64,000 nucleotides of DNA from Xanthomonas cannabis pv. cannabis (GTDB lineage: Bacteria > Pseudomonadota > Gammaproteobacteria > Xanthomonadales > Xanthomonadaceae). The DNA lies in assembly GCF_000802365.1 (NCBI RefSeq), contig NZ_JSZE01000004.1, forward strand, positions 1 through 64,000, read 5' to 3'. The notes beneath the pieces were generated by a model that did no database searches, was not told where the DNA came from, and saw only the letters and a program-made list of their open reading frames with translations. Of the stretch, positions 27,267-35,884 are shown one piece after another. Position numbers and translations under genes: made by a program. The first letter of the stretch is position 1; every line of letters begins with the position of its first letter.

Positions 27267-27950
27267 GGCCTGGGCTCGTGGGGCCTGGTCGCCGGGCGCG
27301 GCGACAAGGTGTGGACGTGGGGAAGATGCGAGGCGTGTGCGCCGCAACGCCCGGATTGTCGGCCGCCGTCGCGCGTGCGCCATGCCCTGGCGCGAAGCCT
27401 TGTCGTCAAACTTGAATCGATGTGCTGCAGCGATGCAGTTGCGTGATCGAGCGCGTGGTCCCGATACGCGGTTGCAGCACCTTGCGGCCGCAGGCGACGA
27501 CGCGCGCGTTGGGCGCGTGCGGGCAACCGGCCGCCACCGTGTGCGTTGTTACATCCAGCGCAGTGCTCATGCAGAACAGTGTGCGCAACCGCACCATGTG
27601 CACGGGCGCGTCAGCTGCGCATCCGCACCTCGCCTGGTCATGCCGCGCCGCGTCACGCACACTGACTTGCGCCACCAGTCGTACACCTGGCAAGGGTCCG
27701 TAGCGTGGCGAAAAAGTTGCCATTGCCCTGATGCCCACAGGTGCGTTGCCAGCCTGCGCCGCATGTCGCATCGCGTTAATCATGCGCTGTGTACTATGGG
27801 CGTCCGGCCAACCGGATCAACAACGCGGTCCTGTTCCCCTCGCGCCGACCTCAGCCATGACCATGCAATGCCCGCAGGCGACGCCCGGCGCAGTGCCGTT
27901 GGCTGGGCCTGCCCGCCTCGTTCTCCCGGACACTCTCACAACGGATTGGA
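27267..27950. other. Long divergent intergenic region, no gene seen
   Basis: 684 bp between the P450 and the antiporter, which point away from each other. Many open frames run through it on both strands but none has a recognisable motif or good ribosome site. It should hold both promoters. Small RNA content cannot be judged by eye. Confidence 0.4.
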
Positions 27951-29648
27951 ATGCATCACGACACCAGCCTCATCGACATCATCGCCGTCGGCCTCGCGGT
28001 CGCCTTCATCCTTGGCACGCTCGCGCAGAAGGTAAAGCTCTCGCCGCTGGTCGGCTACCTGTTGGCAGGCGTGTGCGTCGGGCCGTTTACGCCGGGCTTC
28101 GTGGCCGATCAGACCATGGCCAACCAGCTGTCCGAGCTGGGCGTGATGTTGCTGATGTTCGGAGTGGGGCTGCACTTCTCGCTCGAAGATCTGATGGAAG
28201 TGAAGTGGATCGCGGTGCCCGGTGCCTTGGCGCAGATCGTGGTGGCCACGCTGCTCGGCTGGGCGCTGGCCTGGAGCATGGGCTGGCCGCTGATCCACGG
28301 CCTGGTGTTCGGCCTGGCGCTCTCGGTGGCCAGCACCGTGGTGCTGCTGCGCGCACTGGAAGAACGCCGCTTGCTGGACACCCAGCGTGGCCGCATCGCG
28401 GTGGGTTGGTTGATCGTCGAAGACCTGGTCATGGTGCTGGCGCTTGTGCTGTTGCCGGCACTGGCGGATGTGCTCGGTACCGGCGCGCCGGCGGCGGCGC
28501 ACGACGGCCAGTCCACTTCGCTGCTGGCCGCGCTCGGGTTGACCCTGCTCAAGATGGTGGCGTTCGTCGCGGCGATGCTGGTGATCGGCCGCCGGGTGAT
28601 TCCGTGGTCGCTGGAAAAGGTCGCGGCCACCGGTTCGCGCGAACTGTTCACCCTGGCCGTGCTCGGCATCGCGCTGGGCGTGGCGTTCGTGTCGGCCACG
28701 CTGTTCGGCGTATCGTTTGCGCTGGGCGCGTTCTTTGCAGGCATGCTGCTCAAGGAATCCGAACTCAGCCACAAGGCCGCCAGCGACTCGCTGCCGTTGC
28801 GCGACGCATTTGCGGTGCTGTTCTTCGTGTCGGTGGGCATGTTGTTCGACCCGATGATCCTCATCGCCCACCCCTGGCAGGTGCTGGCCACGTTCCTGAC
28901 CATCACCGTGGGCAAGTCGCTGGCGGCATTCCTGATCGTGCGCGCCTTCGGCCACCCGACCGGCACCGCGCTGACCATTTCCACCAGCCTGGCGCAGATC
29001 GGCGAGTTCTCTTTCATCCTGGCCGGGCTCGGTGTGCAGCTGGCGATCCTGCCGGAGACCGGGCGCGATCTGATCCTGGCCGGCGCGCTGTTGTCGATCG
29101 TGGCCAACCCGTTCCTGTTCTCATGGCTGGACCGTTGGCAGGCCAAGCAGGCGCAGGACGCACCGGCCACGGCGCAACCGGAGCTGCCGCCTGGCCCGCC
29201 GTTGCCGGCCGACGGCCATGCCATCGTGATCGGCTACGGCCGCGTCGGCAGCGCGCTGGCGCAGCTGCTACGCAGCCGCGGCGTGCCGGTGCTGGTGATC
29301 GACGACAACGGCGACCACGTGGCCAAGGCGCATGCAGCGGGAATTCCCGGCATCCGGGGCAGCGCGGCAGCGGATCGGGTGCTGGCCGAGGCCCGCCCCG
29401 AGCACGCCAAGATCGCGATCCTGGCCATCCCGCAGCCACTGGAAGCCGGCGAAGCGCTGGCCAAGCTGCGCGCAATCAATCCGTCGCTGACCTTGCTGGC
29501 GCGCGCGCACAGCGACACCGAGGTCAAGCATCTGCTCGAACACGGCGCCGACGGTGCCGTGCTGGCCGAGCGCGAACTGGCCTATTCGCTGGCCGAGATG
29601 GTGATGTCCACCCCGCCGTACCGGGCGTTGAATGTGCCGGCGTCGTGA
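27951..29648 (+). CDS. ybaL: CPA2 cation/proton antiporter with TrkA-N domain (YbaL-like)
   Basis: A 565-residue inner-membrane protein. Residues ~1-390 form about 12 helices of the monovalent cation:proton antiporter-2 family (GYLLAGVCVGPFTPGF, SVASTVVLLRALEERRLLDTQRG, EDLVMVLALVLLPAL). Residues ~415-540 are a cytoplasmic TrkA-N Rossmann domain with VIGYGRVGSALAQLL. The layout and start resemble YbaL/KefB-type transporters that exchange potassium or sodium for protons and may be gated by nucleotides. The ATG at 27951 directly precedes the first helix. A small hairpin (GTCTAG...CTAGAC, 29672-29690) follows the stop and may be a terminator. Confidence 0.9.
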   Translation: MHHDTSLIDIIAVGLAVAFILGTLAQKVKLSPLVGYLLAGVCVGPFTPGFVADQTMANQLSELGVMLLMFGVGLHFSLEDLMEVKWIAVPGALAQIVVATLLGWALAWSMGWPLIHGLVFGLALSVASTVVLLRALEERRLLDTQRGRIAVGWLIVEDLVMVLALVLLPALADVLGTGAPAAAHDGQSTSLLAALGLTLLKMVAFVAAMLVIGRRVIPWSLEKVAATGSRELFTLAVLGIALGVAFVSATLFGVSFALGAFFAGMLLKESELSHKAASDSLPLRDAFAVLFFVSVGMLFDPMILIAHPWQVLATFLTITVGKSLAAFLIVRAFGHPTGTALTISTSLAQIGEFSFILAGLGVQLAILPETGRDLILAGALLSIVANPFLFSWLDRWQAKQAQDAPATAQPELPPGPPLPADGHAIVIGYGRVGSALAQLLRSRGVPVLVIDDNGDHVAKAHAAGIPGIRGSAAADRVLAEARPEHAKIAILAIPQPLEAGEALAKLRAINPSLTLLARAHSDTEVKHLLEHGADGAVLAERELAYSLAEMVMSTPPYRALNVPAS

Positions 29649-29805
29649 CGCCGGCGGCTTGTTTCGGTAGCGTCTAGTTCATCGCTAGACCAACTGATGC
29701 GCATGAAGCAAGGCGTCGGCGATGGAGTATGTTGTAGCTACTTTTTGCAGAGCGTTTGCGCAACGCCTTGCAAGGCGATAGGCAAGACCGCAGTCGACGC
29801 CGACA

Positions 29806-30375
29806 TCAGCGGGCTTTGACCGGTCGATACTGACGACGGTCGCCGTAAGCGGCACCTTTGGTCTCCACATTGGCGCATAACCGGTCGCCGCATAGCACTA
29901 CGTCTGCGGCGTTGTAGGCGCGCAGCAGCTCCGCACGCAACTGATTGTCGCGGATCTCCTGGCGATACTGGCTCAGTAACCATCCGCCGCCTACCAGCAA
30001 CACCAGCAGACTCCCCAGGACAACTGCCGCGCCTTTCCAGAGCAGCAAGCGCTGCCCGCGTTCGATACGCTTGAGTTGATCAGACAGCGACTGCGCGCCT
30101 TCGCCGATCAAACCACCCGCTTGCTGTAGCCGCTTTTCGAACCCGGCGACAGGTTGGTCCAACCCCTGCTGGATGCTTCGAATCAACGTGTCGGGCACGC
30201 GTTGTAGCGTTTGTTCGGCCGAACGCGTCACTACGTTTGGCAGCGACTGCGCCACCTGCTCCAACTGCTGCGCAAGACGGCGTTGCAGTTGCTCCAATTC
30301 GGCACATCGGCGCTCGAACTGTTCCATCAAGGCAGCGGTCTTGCTGGCCAGCTCCATCGGGTCGTGTGTGCTCAT
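29806..30375 (-). CDS. Coiled-coil membrane protein downstream of lipase effector
   Basis: A 189-residue protein I do not recognise with certainty. Residues ~5-110 are a charged, heptad-like region rich in Gln, Leu and Arg (QFERRCAELEQLQRRLAQQL) that looks like coiled coil. A single membrane helix follows (about 115-135: AAVVLGSLLVLLVGGGWLL), then a short tail with a Cys pair (VVLCGDRLCANVETKG) that probably lies in the periplasm. It starts 29 nt after the lipase effector stop on the same strand, so it is likely in the same transcript. The layout would suit an adaptor, chaperone or extra immunity factor, but nothing in the sequence shows this. Confidence 0.7.
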   Translation of the reverse strand: MSTHDPMELASKTAALMEQFERRCAELEQLQRRLAQQLEQVAQSLPNVVTRSAEQTLQRVPDTLIRSIQQGLDQPVAGFEKRLQQAGGLIGEGAQSLSDQLKRIERGQRLLLWKGAAVVLGSLLVLLVGGGWLLSQYRQEIRDNQLRAELLRAYNAADVVLCGDRLCANVETKGAAYGDRRQYRPVKAR

Positions 30376-30404
30376 CGTGCGTCCTGCCTTCCTGGTGATG
30401 ACGA

Positions 30405-31718
30405 TTACAGGCTGCGCGCACCGACGCGCATGGTTTCCTGCTGTTGCGACTCGGCCTGTTGCCGCTGTGCCTGCATCGCCTGCTGGGCCGCCTGTTGTTC
30501 CTGCTGGTTTACCGCCTCGACCGCCTCGGCGCGCAAGCCGCGGCCGGGCGGTTCGTTGGCCAGGGTCTGAGTCATCTGACGGAACTGATCACGGTCGCCG
30601 TTCTGTGCGGCGGCCAACATGCGGTCGAGAAATGCGCTTGGGTCGTCGTGCGCTGTCGGCAACCTACCGTGTGTCTGCGCTGCCACACGGGCATCCTGCG
30701 CATCCTGCTTGAGCGGCACCTGCCACCCCTGCGGCGCATGGCTGCGCTCGCGGTCCTGCTGAAACTGCTGCATCTGCTGCTGCCAGCTGGGTGCATCCAT
30801 TTCCCGGCGCCCGGCCCCAGGCTCCACCGGACCACGCAGGTGATCGACCCCATTGCGGGCCAGCCCAGGGATTCCGCGCGAGTACAACGTCAGGCCTGAC
30901 CGAAGCGCTTCCACGTCGCCGCGATACTTCTCGATCGTTGGTGAGTACTGCCGAGCAAGCTTCTGGTTTGAAGGGTCTTCCAAGACGGAGGTGTCCGCTT
31001 TGCCAGCCCCATCGACTGGCAGGAAGTTATGCATGCGATGCGATTCACCCAACCTGACAGCCGCCGAAAGCGGATCACGCGAGTCCAACGCACTGCGGTC
31101 GTTGGCGTAGTCCGCGGCCTTTAGGACAGCAATTTCCTGCGGTGTGGCATAGACCTTGACTTGGCCGTAATGGCGGCTTGCGGCGCTGACTGCATCGCCG
31201 GCCATGACATGATTGATTACATCGCTGCCGCCTTCCGGTATCCGCCGATCCAGACTGACCGCGCCGTAGGCGTCGAAGGTCTGCCCCTTAAGGCCGAAGT
31301 GATGCGCAGTAACTTGTGCCAAATTGCCACCGAGCGAGTGGCCTGCAACCGTCACATCGGGCATTGGTAGACCGGTACTGCCATGTTTTTGTTCTGCATA
31401 CTTCAAGGCGCCCTGTGTAAACGCGATAGCGTCTACTACCTGCGCATTGTGGCGAGTCGCGACCATCCCACCGTCGGCCAGTGCACCGTCCAGTAAGGGC
31501 TGACGATCAAACTCGCTTCCTCGGTGGACAACCACTATTTCCCTGGTATCGGCTCTTTCGTAGATGACGCCCTGGTAGCCTGACGGCTTGTCCACGTATT
31601 GCAAACGTTGGACAAGTAGACCGCCGATATTTACAACAGCGCTTCGCTCTCCGGTATCTTCAGGCTTGTCGTAGCCATCGCGGGTCAGTGCCGCATACTG
31701 CTGGCTAGTGAGGCTCAT
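30405..31718 (-). CDS. Lipase-fold effector (T4SS X-Tfe-like antibacterial phospholipase), intact
   Basis: A 437-residue protein with an alpha/beta-hydrolase lipase domain in residues ~1-240. The nucleophile elbow is VAGHSLGGN with Ser128; Asp175 in MAGDAVSA and His230 in ESHRMHNFL are candidate triad partners. No signal peptide is present. The C-terminal ~130 residues are Gln-rich (WQQQMQQFQQ; NQQEQQAAQQAMQAQ), as in tails of effectors delivered by the Xanthomonas antibacterial type IV system. The canonical XVIPCD motifs are not obvious, so delivery route is inference. The start overlaps the stop of an upstream lipoprotein gene by ATGA, the usual order of immunity then effector. It resembles, from memory, the X. 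citri lipase effector/immunity pair. Confidence 0.75.
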   Translation of the reverse strand: MSLTSQQYAALTRDGYDKPEDTGERSAVVNIGGLLVQRLQYVDKPSGYQGVIYERADTREIVVVHRGSEFDRQPLLDGALADGGMVATRHNAQVVDAIAFTQGALKYAEQKHGSTGLPMPDVTVAGHSLGGNLAQVTAHHFGLKGQTFDAYGAVSLDRRIPEGGSDVINHVMAGDAVSAASRHYGQVKVYATPQEIAVLKAADYANDRSALDSRDPLSAAVRLGESHRMHNFLPVDGAGKADTSVLEDPSNQKLARQYSPTIEKYRGDVEALRSGLTLYSRGIPGLARNGVDHLRGPVEPGAGRREMDAPSWQQQMQQFQQDRERSHAPQGWQVPLKQDAQDARVAAQTHGRLPTAHDDPSAFLDRMLAAAQNGDRDQFRQMTQTLANEPPGRGLRAEAVEAVNQQEQQAAQQAMQAQRQQAESQQQETMRVGARSL

Positions 31719-32386
31719 GGGGCCGCCCTCTCCGCTTTGAGAGTTATAAGAAATAAATTACTTCGATTTGGCTCTGCGTATCTTTCAGCAGACTCTTCGC
31801 CAAAATCCACATAATCTTCCAACTTACTCCTGGGATACCCGCCTGACCAAAAAAACGTTATTTTTTGCTTAAGTTCATCAAAGTATTTTTTTTCTAGACT
31901 AGGCGCGAAAGCTGTTTCCGCCCTACTACCAGTCGCCTTCAGGGAAACACCGAGACCTCCAAGTTCCCAGTAACAGACTCCCTTGCCGTAGTAGTCAGCA
32001 TCGACCATGCCATCCATATAAATCAATGCCGTGTAAGCCGTGTTGTTGATCCTCTGAAAAGCAACAGGTAACGCGTGTTCTTTTGGCTTTGTCGACATCC
32101 CCAATGAAGCATCGAATGGCGCGCACTGATCACGATTCTTCATGTCGTAGAACGCTTTAGCTGACACAGCCCCGAACGGCCCTGGCGCATTCTCAATCGT
32201 CATCGTGATCCGATAGGCCTGCTTAGGGTGCGGATTCTTCCGATAGATAGGATCGCCATCAGCGTCGCGGGCCTGCATATCCTTGGATTGCATGGTAGTC
32301 TCCTTTGCTCCGCAAGCGCACAGCAATGTGGCCAGGGAGATGCGTAGCAGTGCGGTGGAGGTGCGATACACGATTGATTCGGCCAA
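31715..32386 (-). CDS. Immunity-like lipoprotein 1
   Basis: A 223-residue probable periplasmic lipoprotein. Residues 1-25 form a signal with lipobox LLCAC (Cys25), and the mature part contains RITMTIENAPGPFGAVSAKAF, a conserved core shared with the two copies further upstream. No ATG is available before the lipobox: the frame opens with TTG at 32386, and GTG five codons on is the other choice. The stop overlaps the effector ATG (ATGA). A lipoprotein encoded directly before a lipase effector is the standard immunity arrangement of antibacterial effectors acting in the periplasm. It likely blocks the 437-residue lipase. Confidence 0.72.
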   Translation of the reverse strand: MAESIVYRTSTALLRISLATLLCACGAKETTMQSKDMQARDADGDPIYRKNPHPKQAYRITMTIENAPGPFGAVSAKAFYDMKNRDQCAPFDASLGMSTKPKEHALPVAFQRINNTAYTALIYMDGMVDADYYGKGVCYWELGGLGVSLKATGSRAETAFAPSLEKKYFDELKQKITFFWSGGYPRSKLEDYVDFGEESAERYAEPNRSNLFLITLKAERAAP

Positions 32387-32449
32387 TAGATGCTTGATAC
32401 CCGAGGCTACGCCGTTTTTATAGCAGTCTCAACAAGATTCGTCAGATAT

Positions 32450-33139
32450 TCAATTCAGCCGGCAACCATCGCCCAGCATGAACGCGATTGATAACGGAAT
32501 GCGCGCATCCAACACCTCATTATCGTTGGCGTAATCAGCACGCTTCAGCGTGGCGATCTCTTGCGGCGTAGCGTATATCTCCACGCGCCCGTAATGCCGG
32601 CTGGCGGCGCTGACCGCATCGCCGGCCATTACGTGATTGATTACCTCGTTACCACCCTCGGGAATTCGCCGATCCAGGCTCGTCGCTCCGTAGGCGTTGA
32701 ATGTCTGTCCTTTCAACCCGAAATGGTGCGCCGCGACCTGAGTCAGTCCGCCGCCAAGGGAATGCCCGGTGACAGTGACTTCGGGCTTATGCCCATCGCG
32801 CTTCGCTAGACGCTCTGCCAGCTCGATCGCCCGTTGTGTCAGCTCGATGGCGTCGTCGACCTGGGGATTATGACGCTTCACCACCATGCTGCCATCAGCA
32901 TAAGCGCCATCTTTCAAGAGCTGTCTATCAGGCTCGGTACCGCGGTGTGCGACGACTATTTCGCGAGTATCCTTTCTTTGGTAAATAATACCTTGATAAC
33001 CACTTGCACGGTCCACATACATTAGCCGCTGGTAAGGAACCCCACCAATATCGATAACCGGACTTCTTTCTCCAGTCGCGCGCGGCCCATCGTAAACATC
33101 GCGAGCAAGCGCCGCATATTGCTGACTGTTAAAACTCAT
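32450..33139 (-). pseudogene. Truncated lipase effector, unit 2
   Basis: A 229-residue open frame that matches the intact effector over its first ~225 residues, including VTGHSLGGGL with Ser127, then diverges at FMLGDGCRLN and stops. It therefore lacks the region holding the candidate catalytic His (HRMHNF in unit 1) and the whole Gln-rich tail. It overlaps the upstream lipoprotein stop by ATGA just as unit 1 does. The frame itself is uninterrupted, so a protein could be made, but it should be catalytically dead and undeliverable. Alternatively it serves as a recombination donor for the intact effector. Confidence 0.75.
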
Positions 33140-33807
33140 GGCGATTCCTTTACAGATTGTATGGTGACCTTGAATAGGTTGTCGCGCAGCTCCTCCTTAA
33201 ATGCTTCAGCACTAGGAAGCCCTGTATCCGGGTAGTCAGCCACATCCTCCTCAGGATACCCACCAGACCAAAAAAAAGCAGACACTGGTTTAGAAGCAAA
33301 AAAATTCTTCTTGTCCAGACCTGGCATGAAGTTTGTCTCACCCCGCTTACCGGTCGCCTTGAGTGAAACGCCTACCCCGCCAAAATCCCAATGGCAAATC
33401 CCCCTCCCATAATAATCCGCATCCAACATCCCATCCGGATAAACGATCGCAACGTATGTCTTGCTATCTACCCTTTGAAAAACTATTGGAATTCCGTCTT
33501 CTTTTGGCTTTGTGGACATCCCCAAAGAGGGATCTAACGGCGCACATTCATCGCGATTTGCCATGTCGTAAAAGGCTGTACCTGACACTGACCCAAACGG
33601 TCCTGGTGCATTTTCGATGGTCATGGTGATCCGATAGGCCTGCGTAGGGCGCGGGTTCCTCCGGTAGATCGGATCGCCGTCAGCGTCACGGGCCTGCACA
33701 TCCTTGGATTGCATGGGGATCTCCTTTGCTCCGCAAGCGCACAGCAATGCGGCCAAGGAGATGCATAGCAGTGCGGCGGGGGTTCGATACACGATTGGTT
33801 CGGCCAA
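33136..33807 (-). CDS. Immunity-like lipoprotein 2 (orphan)
   Basis: A 223-residue paralogue of the lipoprotein at 31715, intact throughout. It has signal peptide LCISLAALLCAC with the lipobox Cys at 25 and the same core (MTIENAPGPFGSVSGTAFYDM, DADYYGRGICHWDFGGVGVSL). The frame opens with TTG at 33807, as in copy 1. Its partner effector (32450-33139) is truncated, so this is an orphan immunity gene by layout. Keeping it would protect against relatives that still carry the matching effector. It diverges from copy 1 mainly in the C-terminal half. Confidence 0.72.
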   Translation of the reverse strand: MAEPIVYRTPAALLCISLAALLCACGAKEIPMQSKDVQARDADGDPIYRRNPRPTQAYRITMTIENAPGPFGSVSGTAFYDMANRDECAPLDPSLGMSTKPKEDGIPIVFQRVDSKTYVAIVYPDGMLDADYYGRGICHWDFGGVGVSLKATGKRGETNFMPGLDKKNFFASKPVSAFFWSGGYPEEDVADYPDTGLPSAEAFKEELRDNLFKVTIQSVKESP

Positions 33808-33849
33808 TAAACGCTTGATAGCTGAGCCTACGCCGTTTTTATAACCACC

Positions 33850-34096
33850 TCAACAGGATTCATCGGAAACGCAATCCAGCCGCCAGCCCATCGCGCTTTC
33901 TTGACGCTCCGCCAACTCCGTTGCCCGTTGCATCAGCTCGATGACATATTCAGCATAGGGGCTATGCCGCCTAAACAGTATGCCGCCGTCGGCGTAAACA
34001 CTCCCCTAGGAAAGCTTCGAGATCAGACGCACCGAATACTTCGCCGTTGTTCACTTTCTGGCAGGTGACCCGTTGATACCCGAGAAGGTAGTCCAT
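33850..34096 (-). pseudogene. Remnant of lipase effector, unit 3
   Basis: Reading on the minus strand from about 34096, MDYLLGYQRVTCQKVNNGE resembles the effector segment around VDRASGYQGIIYQRKDTRE. After a frame change it continues as YADGGILFRRHSP and VIELMQRATELAER, matching ADGSMVVKRHNPQ and AIELTQRAIELAER of unit 2. It then jumps to MGWRLDCVSDESC and a stop. The catalytic region is deleted. Clear only by comparison with units 1 and 2. Confidence 0.65.
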
Positions 34097-34212
34097 GCAC
34101 CCAAGACGCCGGCATGGATACTCACAAATTTAAACCACATGATTATTTCATCTCACCACATCAGTCCGCCCGTAAGAATCTGCGAGCGCTGCGTAATCTC
34201 GGTCAGTTAGGA

Positions 34213-34880
34213 TCATGGCACATCCTTCCTGGCAGACAGAGTCACCTTAAACAACTCTCCACGCAACTCATCCTTGAATTCAGCAGGATCGCCTTCCCCA
34301 GCATCTGGAAAGTCTTCCAACTCGTCTCGCGGGTAGTCCCCTCCAAAATAAGTCGTCTTTTCGCCTGAACTGACAACCTAATTTTTTTCCAGACTCGGCA
34401 AACAATTCGTCTCCTCTTTCTTGCCACTTGCCTTTAAAGAGATGCCAACACCCATCAACTCCCAATGGCACACGCCCTTTCCATATAATCTGCCTCAATC
34501 ATGCCCTCTAAAAAAATCGCCGTTTCATAGGCCGTGGCGTCGATTTTTTTAAAGACTGCAGGAACACTATCTTCTTTTTGCTTGGACTAGACCCCGGCAA
34601 TCGGCTCAATCGGGGTGCACAGCGTATGATTAGTCATCTGATAAAAAGCCGCGCCATCCACGAAACCGAATGGTCCTGGCGCATCCTCGATGGTTATGGT
34701 TACCCGATAGGCCTGCTTTGGATACGGGTTCCTTCGATAGATCGGATTGACGTCAGCGTCGCGGGCCTGCACGTCCTTGGATTGCATGGCGGCCTCCTCT
34801 GCTCGCAGGCGCACAGTAAAGTCGCCAGGGAAATGCATAGCAGCGCGACTGAAGTGGGATATATCGTGTAGTTGGCCGAT
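34213..34880 (-). pseudogene. Broken immunity-like lipoprotein, unit 3
   Basis: The signal peptide is still readable as VALLCISLATLLCACE, then a one-base loss (TGCGAGC where copy 2 has TGCGGAGC) shifts the frame. The next frame reads MQSKDVQARDADVNPIYRRN and TIEDAPGPFGFVDGAAFYQM and ends at a TAG where copies 1 and 2 continue with STKPKE. Further on, MIEADYMERACAIGS and a later ELRGELFKVTLSARKDVP in other frames match the C-terminal half of copies 1 and 2. At least three lesions separate it from a working gene. Confidence 0.75.
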
Positions 34881-35064
34881 AAACGCCCTGTTTCTACAAG
34901 GCTACGTCCTTTCCTGGACAGCAACAATATTTCTACTGGCGCAACGCCAGTACTGCTACTCGAATCGGGCGACATAGCTGCACCGGTATCGATGCCTATC
35001 TCCAAATTCAGTCCAACGAGTCGAGCCACCTCTCCTGGTTACCCAAAAAGACCGAAAGACACAC

Positions 35065-35082
35065 TTGATAATCATTCCCATC
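35065..35082. promoter_or_regulatory. Fur-box-like site before the siderophore operon
   Basis: TTGATAATCATTCCCATC. The left part TGATAAT-x-ATT agrees with the Fur 7-1-7 consensus; the right arm is degenerate. It lies 40 nt before the ATG at 35123 of the first operon gene. Iron repression of xanthoferrin genes is expected; the site itself is inference. Confidence 0.55.
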
Positions 35083-35122
35083 AAGCGCAGGATGAGCGCC
35101 CGTTTCCTTGGCGGCCTCTACC

Positions 35123-35884
35123 ATGGCGCATGCAGTCGGCCTTCTCAATGCGTTGCCCAGCGTGCAGCTGTGCGAGCTGCTGGGCTGCATCGGTTATGGA
35201 TTCGCGGTGCTCGATCTGGAGCATGTGCTGCGTGCGCCGGAGCAACTGGAACATGCCATCCGCGCGTGTGAGCTCTCCGGCTGCGAAGCCTGGGTGCGGG
35301 TGCCGGAGGTGGACGAAAAACTGATCGGCCGCGTGCTGGATGCCGGCGCGCGCGGCATCGTGGTGCCGCGTGCCGAATCGGCGCAGCAGATGGCCTGCGC
35401 GGTCGCCGCCGCGCGCTTTCCGCCGCTGGGCCGGCGTGGCATCACCGGCGGTCGCGTCACCGGCTTCGGCAACACCGACCTGCCGACCTATATCGCCCAG
35501 GCCAACCGCGACATCCGCATTGTGCCGATGATCGAAAGCGCCGCTGGCGTAGCCGCATTGCCCGACATTCTTGCCGTGCCCGGCCTGGCGCTGGTGATGG
35601 AAGGCGCGCTGGATCTGGCGCTGGATCTGGGCCTGGGTCCGCAACCGACCCATGCGCAGGTGTGGGAGTTGCTGCTGCAACTGCAGGCGCACTGCCGCGC
35701 GGCCGGCGTGCCGTTCTGCCCCAACCCGCGCACCGACGCGCAACGCGCGCACTGGCTGCAACAACCGGATCTGCGCTGGCTGCTGGCCGGCGAAGATCGC
35801 GCCCTGATCCAGCGCGCGTTGCGCGGCCATCTGGCCACGTTCGACGCGCCCGCCTCCCTACCCGCCTGCAGGAGCACGCCGTAG
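35123..35884 (+). CDS. HpcH/HpaI aldolase family protein of siderophore locus
   Basis: A 253-residue protein of the HpcH/HpaI aldolase/citrate-lyase beta family: AVLDLEHVLRAPEQLEHAI, AWVRVPEVDEKLIGRVLDAG and GIVVPRAESAQQMA are the TIM-barrel strands around the metal and substrate site, and VPMIESAAGVAAL carries the metal-ligand Glu. It stops directly before the receptor ATG (TAG-ATG), so it opens the siderophore operon. It may supply a hydroxy-acid precursor such as one built from oxaloacetate and pyruvate; this is inferred from place. The start is uncertain: ATG 35123 lacks a good ribosome site, and an ATG at 35092 reads MSARFLGGLYHG in another frame, which looks like the missing N-terminus displaced by a frameshift. 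Confidence 0.8.
   Translation: MAHAVGLLNALPSVQLCELLGCIGYGFAVLDLEHVLRAPEQLEHAIRACELSGCEAWVRVPEVDEKLIGRVLDAGARGIVVPRAESAQQMACAVAAARFPPLGRRGITGGRVTGFGNTDLPTYIAQANRDIRIVPMIESAAGVAALPDILAVPGLALVMEGALDLALDLGLGPQPTHAQVWELLLQLQAHCRAAGVPFCPNPRTDAQRAHWLQQPDLRWLLAGEDRALIQRALRGHLATFDAPASLPACRSTP

Noticed and set aside
27267..27950. Short frames in the gap before the antiporter as genes
   Set aside because: They overlap on both strands, lack ribosome sites and motifs, and cannot be told from chance frames at this GC content.
30405..30800. C-terminal tail of the intact lipase as a definite XVIPCD
   Set aside because: The tail is Gln-rich as in those effectors, but I cannot see the other conserved XVIPCD segments, so I state only a likeness.
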